From JANNVZ01 sp046155615 (lineage in GTDB: Bacteria; Bacteroidota; Bacteroidia; Flavobacteriales_D; Sanyastnellaceae): a DNA stretch of 63,078 nt. A model generated the notes under the pieces. That model was not told where the DNA came from and ran no database searches. It saw only the letters and a list, made by a program, of their open reading frames with translations. The stretch spans positions 1-63,078 of the forward strand of contig JBJXFP010000018.1 in assembly GCA_046155615.1 (NCBI GenBank). Direction: 5' to 3'. The position numbers were made by a program, and so were the translations under genes. How positions within the stretch are numbered: position 1 is the first letter of the stretch; each line of letters opens with the position of its first letter. Of the stretch, positions 24,750-33,500 are shown one piece after another.

Positions 24750-25295
24750 CTAAATCTTGCGCACAATGCTGCGCCAAAAAAAAACTGCAAGCAATGCATA
24801 GACGATGCTTACCATGGTCAAAGCAAGCAATCCTCCTATCACCTGCACTTGCACAGAAAGAAAAGTTTCCACATCAGAACGTTTGGAATCAAGAATTTGC
24901 TCGCGCGTTTTTAGGGCATATTGTGGCCATTGTACCTTGCACTGTGCCAATCCATCATCTGTACTTATGGCTATTGCAAAAGCCTCCATGCTGGATTGGC
25001 GTTTGTCATCAATGTCGCGCGTGAGTAGGCCGTAGTAGAGTAAAATGGCTGCAATAGCGCCAATCACGTAATTCATAGCCACCTTCATGCAGTATTTGAA
25101 ATCTTCAAAATAGGTTGGCCTCTCAGCACCTACGCTTTTATACTTATTATAGATAGCCAGAAAAATTAGGATGACAATAATCAGGATGTTGCTGAGCACT
25201 CCGAATGACTGTGCATTTTCAATAGACATGAACTGGCGGGCTACATATCGGGCCGCAAGCCACATCACAGCCAATATCCAAGGTAACAATCGCAT
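24750..25295 (-). CDS. Four-helix membrane protein (DUF4199-like)
   Basis: 181 residues. Hydrophobic segments at about 3-20, 33-50, 75-92 and 148-172 suggest four inner-membrane helices, with a polar loop (about 95-145) between the third and fourth. YFEDFKYCMKVAMNYVIGAIAAILLYYGLL is the kind of segment seen in DUF4199 proteins, which often accompany glycosyltransferases in this phylum; here no such gene is next to it. It precedes porT by 55 nt on the same strand. The function is unknown. Confidence 0.65.
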   Translation of the reverse strand: MRLLPWILAVMWLAARYVARQFMSIENAQSFGVLSNILIIVILIFLAIYNKYKSVGAERPTYFEDFKYCMKVAMNYVIGAIAAILLYYGLLTRDIDDKRQSSMEAFAIAISTDDGLAQCKVQWPQYALKTREQILDSKRSDVETFLSVQVQVIGGLLALTMVSIVYALLAVFFWRSIVRKI

Positions 25296-25442
25296 TTTTT
25301 CAGTGTAAGAATTAGATGTTGGATGTCAGATGAAAGATTTAAGAAACTCGAATTCAGAGAATAACTTGGTGGTAATCGCATTTTTGAATTGAAAGTTTGA
25401 AAAAACCGTCAACTTGCACTGCAAAGACCATCAATTGGACAA

Positions 25443-27074
25443 TCACGAATTCATTGAAACCAAAAACTCTTCGTTGTTTTTTGTTTTTTCAATTCTGTCT
25501 TTTACAAATTCCATCGCTTCGATAGGGTTCATATCAGCAAGGTGTCTGCGCAGTATCCACATGCGTTGCAGTATGTCTTTATCCACCATCAGGTCTTCCT
25601 TGCGCGTGCCTGATGCAAGTATGTCTATGGCAGGGAATATTCTGCGGTTGGATATTCTGCGATCCAATTGCAACTCCATGTTGCCGGTTCCTTTGAATTC
25701 TTCAAATATTACTTCATCCATCTTAGAGCCTGTCTCGGTAAGGGCAGTGGCAATGATGGAGAGCGAACCACCATTTTCAATTTTTCTGGCTGCGCCAAAA
25801 AAGCGTTTCGGTTTTTCCAGGGCATTGGCTTCTACCCCACCACTCAGTACTTTGCCGCTGCTTGGTGCCACAGTATTGTAAGCACGCGCCAGACGGGTTA
25901 TTGAATCGAGCAGTATGCACACATCATGTCCGCACTCTACCAGACGCTTCGCTTTTTCCAGTACGATGTTGGCAATCTTTACATGTCGTTCTGCCGGCTC
26001 ATCAAACGTTGAAGCAATAACCTCAGCGCGCACGCTGCGCTTCATGTCTGTCACTTCCTCAGGTCTTTCGTCCACCAGCAGCACTATCAGGTATGTTTCC
26101 GGATGGTTCATAGCTATGGCATTGGCCACATCTTTCAGCAAGGTAGTTTTACCTGTTTTGGGTTGAGAAACCAACATGCCACGTTGTCCTTTACCAATAG
26201 GTGCAAATAGATCCATGATGCGCATGCTAATGTTTGGATTGTTGTCAGCGATGCGAAATCTTTCGTAAGGAAAAAGTGGTGTAAGGAATTTGAAAGGAAC
26301 ACGGTCGCGCACAAATGCGGGATCGCGGCCATTGATAATGTCCACACGGATGAGCGGAAAATATTTCTCACCTTCGCGGGGCGGGCGTATGTAGCCGCGC
26401 ACTGAATCACCGGTGAGAAGTCCATACATCTTTATCTGCTGTTGTGATACATATATATCATCAGGCGAGTTGAGGTAGTTGAAGTCTGGCGAACGCAGAA
26501 AACCAAAACCATCGGGCATTATTTCCAGCACCCCTTCCGCCATTACTATACCGTCAAAGTTGTATCCATGCTCATCAGCCTGTCCACGCTTGTTGCGGTC
26601 AGGGCGAATCACATTGGGGTTTTGCTGTTGCTGGCGCTCCTGTCTTTCGCGCCTCTCCAGTTCTCTTCGCTCTTTGAAGCTCAGATGGCGGTGAGGCCTG
26701 TCGCCATTGTTGCTTTGGCCGGCTGGTTGTGCCTGTGCATCTGACTCAGCAAGCGGGCTGGCAGGGGTCTCCTTACTTTGAATGCTCTCCGTATTGCCAC
26801 TTACTTCGCCTTCGTTGCCGGTATTTGCTGGCATGGCATCAGGGGTTATCTCAGCATTGAGTACGTCTTGCACAGCAACTTCCTCCTCCTGTATCTTGTC
26901 AACAGGTAAGGTCATTTGTTCAAAGCTTTGTCCGCCCTTTACACTTTGTACATCAATAATGTTGTAGATGAGGTCTTGCTTTTTGAGCTTATCTGCTCCC
27001 GTTATGCCAAGCCCTTCAGCTATTTGCTTTAGTTCGGCCACCTTCATGGCGTTCAGTTCTATCAGGTTGTACAT
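25443..27074 (-). CDS. rho: Transcription termination factor Rho with an extended low-complexity insert
   Basis: 543 residues from the ATG at 27074 (MYNLIELNAMKVAELKQIA); an upstream in-frame extension is untranslated-looking. Domains: Rho N-terminal (about 1-45); a disordered insert of about 120 residues rich in Gln, Asn, Glu and Arg (about 55-175, including RERQERQQQQNPN); a cold-shock RNA-binding domain with the RNP motif DGFGFLR; and a RecA-type hexameric ATPase with Walker A SQPKTGKT, Walker B LIVLLVDERPEE and the Q/R-loop region SGGVEANALEKPKRFFGAARK. Rho is an RNA-dependent helicase that terminates transcription. The insert is larger than in E. coli Rho (419 aa), as in other Bacteroidota. 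Confidence 0.96.
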   Translation of the reverse strand: MYNLIELNAMKVAELKQIAEGLGITGADKLKKQDLIYNIIDVQSVKGGQSFEQMTLPVDKIQEEEVAVQDVLNAEITPDAMPANTGNEGEVSGNTESIQSKETPASPLAESDAQAQPAGQSNNGDRPHRHLSFKERRELERRERQERQQQQNPNVIRPDRNKRGQADEHGYNFDGIVMAEGVLEIMPDGFGFLRSPDFNYLNSPDDIYVSQQQIKMYGLLTGDSVRGYIRPPREGEKYFPLIRVDIINGRDPAFVRDRVPFKFLTPLFPYERFRIADNNPNISMRIMDLFAPIGKGQRGMLVSQPKTGKTTLLKDVANAIAMNHPETYLIVLLVDERPEEVTDMKRSVRAEVIASTFDEPAERHVKIANIVLEKAKRLVECGHDVCILLDSITRLARAYNTVAPSSGKVLSGGVEANALEKPKRFFGAARKIENGGSLSIIATALTETGSKMDEVIFEEFKGTGNMELQLDRRISNRRIFPAIDILASGTRKEDLMVDKDILQRMWILRRHLADMNPIEAMEFVKDRIEKTKNNEEFLVSMNS

Positions 27075-27330
27075 GAATAGAGAAATGTTCTGATTTAATA
27101 AAAGATGTGTTGCGTTAAAATGGAAGAAAACAATAGAAAAGGATATTGCCTGCGGGAAGACTTTGTCCGAATGGACGCTGCAAGTGTACACAAACTTTGC
27201 AGGCAGCCAAGTTTTTATTACAAATCTCAAATGGCTTTTTTCCACAGGCAAGGTGTGTATAGCGTATCAATTCAGATTTGAAAAGAAACACGACAAGCAA
27301 AAAAAAAAGTGACATGCCTTGTAATTCTGT

Positions 27331-27338
27331 TACATTTG
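27331..27338 (+). promoter_or_regulatory. Putative -7 element of the ECF sigma gene (TACATTTG)
   Basis: Exact TAnnTTTG match. If used, it gives an untranslated leader of about 165 nt that ends in the SD. A -33 box at proper spacing is not evident. Confidence 0.42.
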
Positions 27339-27493
27339 CAACAGTTGAGAAAAAAAATAGTCTCTCACACAATATCAAACAAACAAGTTGCGTTATCCCA
27401 TTTGAAACCGCAACTCCATTCTAAAACAAAAACACGCACAATCCTATAAGGTCACTTTACTCTTTGTTCTTTTTACTAACCAAACAGAACCCT

Positions 27494-27501
27494 AAAGGAG
27501 G
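27494..27501 (+). promoter_or_regulatory. Canonical Shine-Dalgarno (AAAGGAGG)
   Basis: AAAGGAGG, fully complementary to the usual 16S rRNA 3' end, ends 8 nt before the ATG at 27510; a second AGG follows. It is the only strong SD I noticed before a gene in this window. Confidence 0.85.
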
Positions 27502-27509
27502 AGGTAACC

Positions 27510-28100
27510 ATGCGTGTAAATTCGATGACCGATCGTCAACTTGTTGCGATCTATGTCCAAAAACAAAACGAGAAAGCATTTGAAGAATTACTGAACCGTC
27601 ACAAAGGCCGTGTATTTGGCAAGGTGATGTTGATGGTAAAAAACCGAACTGTAGCTGAGGACATCTTTCAGGATGCCTTCATGCGTGCTATCCACTCACT
27701 GAAAGCCGGACACTACTACGAAGATGGCAAATTTGGCGCGTGGGTAATGCGTATCGCCAACAATCTTTGTATGGATCACTTCCGACTGAACAAAAGGATG
27801 CCCATGACACGTGCTAAAGAGAATTACAATCCTTTTGATTACATCAGCAGCGGTGATCAGAATAAAGAGGAAATGCAGCGCAACAAAGAAATATTGGGCG
27901 ATACTAAGAAGCTGCTTGCATTTCTGCCATCTGAGCAGCGCGAGGTGGTGATGATGCGCCTCTACTACGATATGAGTTTCAAGGAAATATCGGAACGGAT
28001 GGACATAAGTATCAACACCGCACTGGGCCGCATGCGCTATGCCCTTATCAACCTGCGCAAACTGATAGAGACAAACCAAATGGAGATGAGTCTCTCCTAA
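27510..28100 (+). CDS. ECF-type RNA polymerase sigma factor
   Basis: 196 residues. Region 2 spans about 20-95 (FEELLNRHKGRVFGKVMLMV ... AEDIFQDAFMRAIHSL ... FGAWVMRIANNLCMDHFRLNKR). A linker of about 40 residues follows (NYNPFDYISSGDQNKEEMQRN). Region 4 spans about 135-190 (LPSEQREVVMMRLYYDMSFKEISERMDISINTALGRMRYAL), with a clear helix-turn-helix. It directs core polymerase to its own promoters. No anti-sigma factor or TonB/SusC-type gene is adjacent, so the signal is unknown. Its SD is perfect and the leader is long, suggesting translational control. A terminator follows the stop. Confidence 0.93.
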   Translation: MRVNSMTDRQLVAIYVQKQNEKAFEELLNRHKGRVFGKVMLMVKNRTVAEDIFQDAFMRAIHSLKAGHYYEDGKFGAWVMRIANNLCMDHFRLNKRMPMTRAKENYNPFDYISSGDQNKEEMQRNKEILGDTKKLLAFLPSEQREVVMMRLYYDMSFKEISERMDISINTALGRMRYALINLRKLIETNQMEMSLS

Positions 28101-28127
28101 GACGCAAGCGACAATACATTACTGAAT

Positions 28128-28167
28128 AGAAGACCCCTGTCTATGCATACGGCAGGGGCTTCTTTAT
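28128..28167 (+). terminator. Terminator after the ECF sigma gene
   Basis: 11-bp stem AGAAG(A)CCCCTG (28128-28139) / CAGGGGCTTCT (28153-28163) with one bulged A, followed by TTAT. Confidence 0.75.
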
Positions 28168-28256
28168 GCTGTCCAATTTTTTTTTCTCTCCCTGCACAAT
28201 ATTTCTGTATAGTGGTAGTTATCCCAACTCAACAAAACAAAAAATACAAATCGCCC

Positions 28257-28454
28257 ATGGATGATTTTACACTTGATTTATTATTGAAATTCACCCAAAC
28301 AGAAGAACAGATCGTAGCCACCATGCTTGAACCTAATGTAACAGCGAACCTGCAGCCATCAAGTGCAAGTGTGTCCAGCATCCTGGCATACAGCAAGGCT
28401 CTGAGTGTTCGCAAGAGTAAAAAAATCAAACAGTTCCGATTGGTGTTGAATTGA
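28257..28454 (+). CDS. Small uncharacterised protein (65 aa)
   Basis: Starts MDDFTLDLLLKFTQTEEQ and ends RKSKKIKQFRLVLN. The N-terminal half is acidic and helical. The second half (SSILAYSKALSVRKSK) is basic and resembles short conserved proteins I have seen in other Bacteroidota, but no family name comes to mind. There is no signal peptide or membrane segment. A T-rich stretch and CAATATTTCTG lie upstream, where a promoter could be. It follows the sigma terminator and is probably transcribed alone. Confidence 0.6.
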   Translation: MDDFTLDLLLKFTQTEEQIVATMLEPNVTANLQPSSASVSSILAYSKALSVRKSKKIKQFRLVLN

Positions 28455-29255
28455 TTTTGTCATGACTCAAATTTTTTCAAAAATTCATGCGCCATTTTCT
28501 TCGACTACAATGCACCGGTTATTACCAACGCTGCTACTACGTCATTTTATGAATGTCCTGGCGGTGTGAGCATTGCTGATGTGCTTTCGACATGCGCAGG
28601 AAATACGGTAACGCTCAGCACAACCGCGGATGAGTACGACAGCTACTTATGGATGTTGGATGATATGACTATGCTATCGGGTCAGTCTGTGGACATTATT
28701 CTTGATGAGCCTGGAACACACCTTATCGAATTGATTGCAGAGACATCATTGTGTATAGCCAGCACTACGCTATCAGTAGTTGTAAATGCAAATCCTGATG
28801 TGCCTGTCATTACACAAAACGCAAATGTTCTTACTGCAACAGGCACCGGAAATTTTCAATGGTATAATGACGGCACTGAAATAGCCGATGCAACAGAGCA
28901 TGAGTTGGAGATAACAGCAAGTGGCATCTACTCAGTAAAAACTGAAATCGCTGGATGCATGAGTATGTCAGACGAAGCTGAGTATCTGTATCAAAGTGTA
29001 GATGAAATGACGAACAACACCTATTCAGTGATGCCAAATCCTGCGATCGGAATGATGCTTTTGGTGAGCAATGGCAGCGTTGCCGCAGAGCAATTCCAAC
29101 TGACTGATGCAATGGGCCGTGTGGTACTTACCGGAAATGTAAAAACCAAAAGACAAGCGATAGACATTAGTGGCGTTGCACCCGGTCATTACTTTCTGCG
29201 TGTGACAAATACAAGCACTGGTATGCAGGCCATGATGAAGGTTGTGGTTGAATAA
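28455..29255 (+). pseudogene. N-terminally truncated remnant of a T9SS-exported protein
   Basis: An open frame of about 266 codons without an ATG or signal peptide at its beginning; the first GTG is at 28566, inside the conserved sequence. It reads YNAPVITNAATTSFYECPGG, then two Ig/PKD-like segments (GNTVTLSTTADEYDSYLWML ... TGNFQWYNDGTEIADATEHEL) and a full type A sorting domain (YSVMPNPAIGMML ... GHYFLRVTNTSTGMQAMMKVVVE). A T9SS cargo cannot reach the periplasm without a signal peptide, so this is most likely the 3' remnant of a deleted gene. It lies in the same frame as, and directly after, the stop of the 65-aa gene. A perfect terminator follows. Confidence 0.72.
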
Positions 29256-29275
29256 TGAGATATTGATTATTCAAG

Positions 29276-29312
29276 AATGTCAGTGCCCGCATGTGCGGGC
29301 ACTGACATTTTA
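29276..29312 (+). terminator. Long perfect hairpin terminator
   Basis: A 16-bp perfect inverted repeat (29276-29291 with 29294-29309), core AGTGCCCGCA / TGCGGGCACT, then TTTAATAG. The tight loop means one or two pairs open. Confidence 0.82.
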
Positions 29313-29337
29313 ATAGATTGCACGCACACAGACTGTA

Positions 29338-30444
29338 TTGAAAAAAATCCTCTTCATAGCATCACACCGCCCGGGTCGTGCGCCCGGCCAACGCTTCCGG
29401 TTCGAGCAATACCTTCCCTACTTAGAAAAAAACGGATATCAATGCCACCTCAGCTACCTGCTCACCGAGGAAGATGACAGGCTGCTTTACACCAAAGGAA
29501 AATTTATTGGCAAAGCCGCCATGCTACTCTCGCACTGGGAAAAACGCTGGCAAGACCTGCGCCATGCCAAACACTACGACATCATCTTCATCTTCCGCGA
29601 GGCGCTTATGACGCGCAGCATCTTCTTCGAAAAGCAATTGGCTAAATCGCGCGCCAAAATCATCTTCGACTTTGACGATGCCATCTGGCACAACGACACC
29701 AGCCACGCCAACCGCCTCTTCCGCTGGATGAAGAACCCCGCCAAAATCAACAGGACCATTGCACTGAGCGATATGGTTTTTGCCGGCAACCAATACCTCG
29801 CTGACTACGCAAAGCAGTTCAACCACAAGGTGGTCATCATCCCCACCACTATTGATACGGATGAATATCCAATGTCAAATGATAAAGATGAAATATCCCG
29901 CAGGGACAGATCGAATGATGCAGTAACCATCGGCTGGAGCGGCAGCCTCACCACCATCAAGCACTTTGAGTTGGCCATTCCTTTTCTTAAGGAAATAAAA
30001 AACATGTATGGCAACCGAGTTCTATTCAAGGTAATTGGCGATACCAACTATCATAATGCCTCCCTTGGCATACAAGGCATAGCATGGAGCAAAGCAGACG
30101 AAGTAAAGGAGCTAAGCGAAATAGACATAGGCATCATGCCCCTGCCTGATGATGAGTGGGCAAGAGGCAAATGCGGACTCAAAGGCCTGCAATACATGGC
30201 CCTTGGCATACCCACGCTGATGTCGCCAGTGGGTGTCAATGGCCACATCATTCAGCATGGAGTCAATGGCTACCTGCCCCAAAGCAATGAGATGTGGGTG
30301 CAAATCATTTCCACACTCATTGAAAGTACCGAGTTAAGAACAACTATCGGCAGCGCTGCTCGCAAAACAGTGGTAGAGCATTACTCAGTGCATCGCTGGC
30401 AAGAGGAATATCTGAGTCAAATGAATCATTTAGTCAACCATTGA
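29338..30444 (+). CDS. Family-4-like glycosyltransferase
   Basis: 368 residues. The start is a TTG (29338); the N-terminus KKILFIASHRPGRAPGQRFRFE is the typical first strand of a GT-B fold, and no ATG is available upstream. The middle strand IIFDFDDAIW is characteristic of a subgroup of GT4-like enzymes. The C-terminal nucleotide-sugar domain shows TIGWSGSLTTIKHF and EIDIGIMPLPDDEWARGKCGLKGLQYMALGIPTLMSPVGVNGHII, the last containing the donor-binding Glu/Gly-rich loop. It probably acts in cell-surface polysaccharide or glycoprotein glycan synthesis in the cytoplasm. It is isolated from any polysaccharide cluster. Confidence 0.87.
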   Translation: MKKILFIASHRPGRAPGQRFRFEQYLPYLEKNGYQCHLSYLLTEEDDRLLYTKGKFIGKAAMLLSHWEKRWQDLRHAKHYDIIFIFREALMTRSIFFEKQLAKSRAKIIFDFDDAIWHNDTSHANRLFRWMKNPAKINRTIALSDMVFAGNQYLADYAKQFNHKVVIIPTTIDTDEYPMSNDKDEISRRDRSNDAVTIGWSGSLTTIKHFELAIPFLKEIKNMYGNRVLFKVIGDTNYHNASLGIQGIAWSKADEVKELSEIDIGIMPLPDDEWARGKCGLKGLQYMALGIPTLMSPVGVNGHIIQHGVNGYLPQSNEMWVQIISTLIESTELRTTIGSAARKTVVEHYSVHRWQEEYLSQMNHLVNH

Positions 30445-30480
30445 AAAAAGAAAGACCCACCGCGTATTCCGCAGTGGGCC
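30443..30480 (-). terminator. Terminator for the 1462-aa T9SS gene
   Basis: On the minus strand the stem GCCCACTGCGG / CGCGGTGGGT (one mismatch) is followed by CTTTCTTTTTTC. It sits between convergent genes. Confidence 0.65.
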
Positions 30481-30518
30481 TTCCAGTACTTCAATCAATG
30501 TTGAAGGTTTAGTGTCAC

Positions 30519-33500
30519 TCAATCTCTCATCACCACAAAGCGCTCGGTGTAGTGTTCTCCATCTGATGAAATAACCAAATGATATACGCCACTTGCAAGC
30601 CTCCTAGCAAAGTGCAGCGCGGTGGTTTGCGATACATCACTTATTATCAATTGCTGCGCAAAAACAATTTTACCTGTATTGTCCAGCACAAGGAGTTGCA
30701 TTGCGGCTTCGCCAAAATTCGTGAGATTCACTTGCAGCATCTCACCATTACAAGGATTGGGGTAGAGCAGCAACGAGGGCACATCATCATGCTTTTCGTT
30801 TTCGTCTTGTGGCGTTAGTTGCGCCTCATCCATGTTGCTGCCACCTATGAATATCACCTGCGGATTGCCATATACACCATCACCATACCCGAATGTAGGC
30901 CTGAAGCGCACACGGTAGTGCGTATTGTTTTGCAGCGCTTGTGGCGAAGTGAAGCTCAGGTTCAATGTAGCAGAGGCTCCGGTAGTTTGCTTGGTAAATG
31001 AAAGGCCGGTGGTGGTAGTTCCCGCACAGTTGGTAACTGGTGTAAACTCGATGGTGTAATAAAGTGCACCACATACGAATGGTTTGCCTTGCAGCACACT
31101 GCTCTTAAGCAGCGTTGCAGGGCAGCGCTGGGCCAGCTTCACTTCCACACTGGCATGTGGTGCTATGCAAATACTGCAAATAGTAGCGCCCTGCACCACC
31201 ACCACATTACCACCTATGTTATACACTGCATCAATACGCACATCGTAGCAGCCGCCATGTTGCAGTGCAAGCGTTGCATGCGACAGTGCAACAGAACCGG
31301 CTCCTGTAACGCTGGTAGGCACACCGGGTGTTGGAGCAACGGGTGTAAAGTTGTAGATGTATGACGATGCACCTGTCCACTTCGCTTTGAAGTTGGTACA
31401 CAGGTCGTAGGTGCCATTGCCATCGTTGCAATAGGATTGCATAAGACTTTGCATGCAAATGCTGAATGGGCCTGTGCTACCATCATAACTACGTATGGCT
31501 AAGTAGTAGGTGGCACCCGTTGTTAGTCCTGTACTAAGCATGTTTTCGCCACCAATGCCTGCCACACTGTTCTCCATATCTACTTGTACAAATGCAGCAG
31601 TGTGCAGTTCAAGCACCATGTCGAATGTGGTGGTGCTGCCTGTGAAATAAACTGTACTACTCTGTGCGGTGAATTGATACCACACATCTTGTCCGCCACC
31701 GGGCAGCACGTTGGCAGGATTGCCCTGCGGGCTTACATCTGCAAAGTCGAGTGTGTTGTTGTAGCAATTGCCTTGCGGATAGGCACCACCGCTGTTGGGT
31801 ATTTGCGCAGCATTGCCGGGGTTGTCACACGCAGGGCACGGATTCACGGTAATAGTTTGCATCGTTTCTGCTCCGCATCCCGATGCATCACGCACAAATA
31901 TTTCATAAGTTGTAGTAGTGGCAGGTGACACGGTTGCACTGGCTGTATAGCTCTGTTGCGGCAGCCATTCGTAGTAAACGGCATCAGCCGGAGTTACGAC
32001 TATGGTGACGGGTGAGCCTGCACAAATGGTGTTGCTGGTAGCGGTGGATGAAGCGCTGAAGTGGTGGTCAGTAACACTCACCTCGTCACTTATTGTATAG
32101 CCACCTGTTAGTGCGCTCATGCAGCGGCACACATAATACTTAGGCCCGTTCATGTTGTTTATCCAAACTTGCTGGCCAATGGCTCCGGGTATTTCGGTGT
32201 AAGGACCGCCCGCAGTGCTGCTTTCCATCCATTGGTAAATAGTGCCGGCTTCACCATCCCAGTCTATCACCTTGAGGCAAGTGCTGTGTGAGCCTGCGTT
32301 GCATTGCAGCGGACTGTCTGCAAATACAAATGGATCATCAGGCGGGCATATACATGGCGGGGCCATGTGCACGGTGATGGTTTGTGTAGCTACGCTTGTG
32401 AATGGTATGCCGCCTCGGGTGCCATCTGCTGTGCACGTTACAGTGAATGAGCCGCTATAACCATAGTAGTGCTCGGCACTTGCGGTGTTGCTTGTAGTAC
32501 CATCGCCCCACTCCCACAGTTGTGATGTGATGATGAGGTCAGGCCCTATCTCCATGCCGTTAGATGCCTGCACCATTTGTCCTGAGGTGTTCAGGTTGAT
32601 TTTGCTTGTGCCTATACAACATGGTGGTGGTGGTGGAAGTATGCACTTCACTATGATGGTTTGGCAGTAGGTAAACTGATTCAACTTGCTGCACCAAAAT
32701 GTAACACACACGGTGTAGATACCACTGCCAGCATAGCAATGCGTAGGATTGGCGGCAGTGCTTGTGTTGCCATCACCGAAGTTCCACCAGTACTGTAGGT
32801 TGGGGCTGGGTGTGCAGCCTGTATTGAAAAAAGGACTGAAGGTGCGGCAGCAAAGGCTTGATGCACTCACCACAAATCCTGTAGGAAGGCAGCATGGTGG
32901 TGTGCAATTGACAGTAACCGTTTTACAAATCTGGTGATAGGTGTATGTGCCGTTGCTGCTGTTGTAGCAGCAATCGTTGTGGCAAACATTGTATGTGCCA
33001 CTGCCCGGAAAGCAGAACGTGTAATTGTCACCCGCAAGTACAGAGGTGATGGTACCAAATGTCCAACTCTCGCATCCGAATGGATTGCCATCGGGTGTAA
33101 GGTCGGTGAAGGTGACACAACAGCCACTTACCACAAAGCTGAAGTCAGCATTCATCACCCCGCAGGGGCTTACACAATTGACGGTTACAGTTTGGCAGGT
33201 TTCATCGCGGCATATCATTCCATTGCTACCTATAGCACAGTCTGCATAGCACACGGTGTAAGTACCATTCAGTGTAAAGGTGTAGGAAAAAGAAATGCCT
33301 GTGGTTGTAAATATTACGTTGTTGCTGCTGTCATAAATAGTCCAGCCTGCGCACAAGTTGGCTGCACTTGCGGTGAAGGTGTAGGTGCAAGAACTAACAG
33401 TGTATGTGAAATTGGTATTCACCGGACAGTTCAGGCAAGGAATGGGTGTTGCCGTCAGTGCGTTTTGTGCTGGCGAATTGGGAGAAAGTGTATAGGTGGC

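Larger units (their letters stand above)
27075..27509. other. 435-nt divergent intergenic region (rho / ECF sigma)
   Basis: A non-coding stretch between divergent rho and the sigma gene. It holds a TACATTTG box (27331-27338), an A-tract (27299-27308), and the SD of the sigma gene at the right end. The rho side probably contains a long leader; I see a weak GCCTGC / GCAGGC inverted repeat (about 27149-27210) but no recognisable riboswitch. Confidence 0.6.

Noticed and set aside
27075..27330. Riboswitch or structured leader of rho
   Set aside because: Only a weak inverted repeat seen; no known riboswitch core.
28257..29255. The 65-aa ORF and the T9SS remnant as one gene broken by a stop
   Set aside because: They share a frame, but the first lacks a signal peptide and resembles a separate small protein; a simple broken gene would show secretion features at its start.
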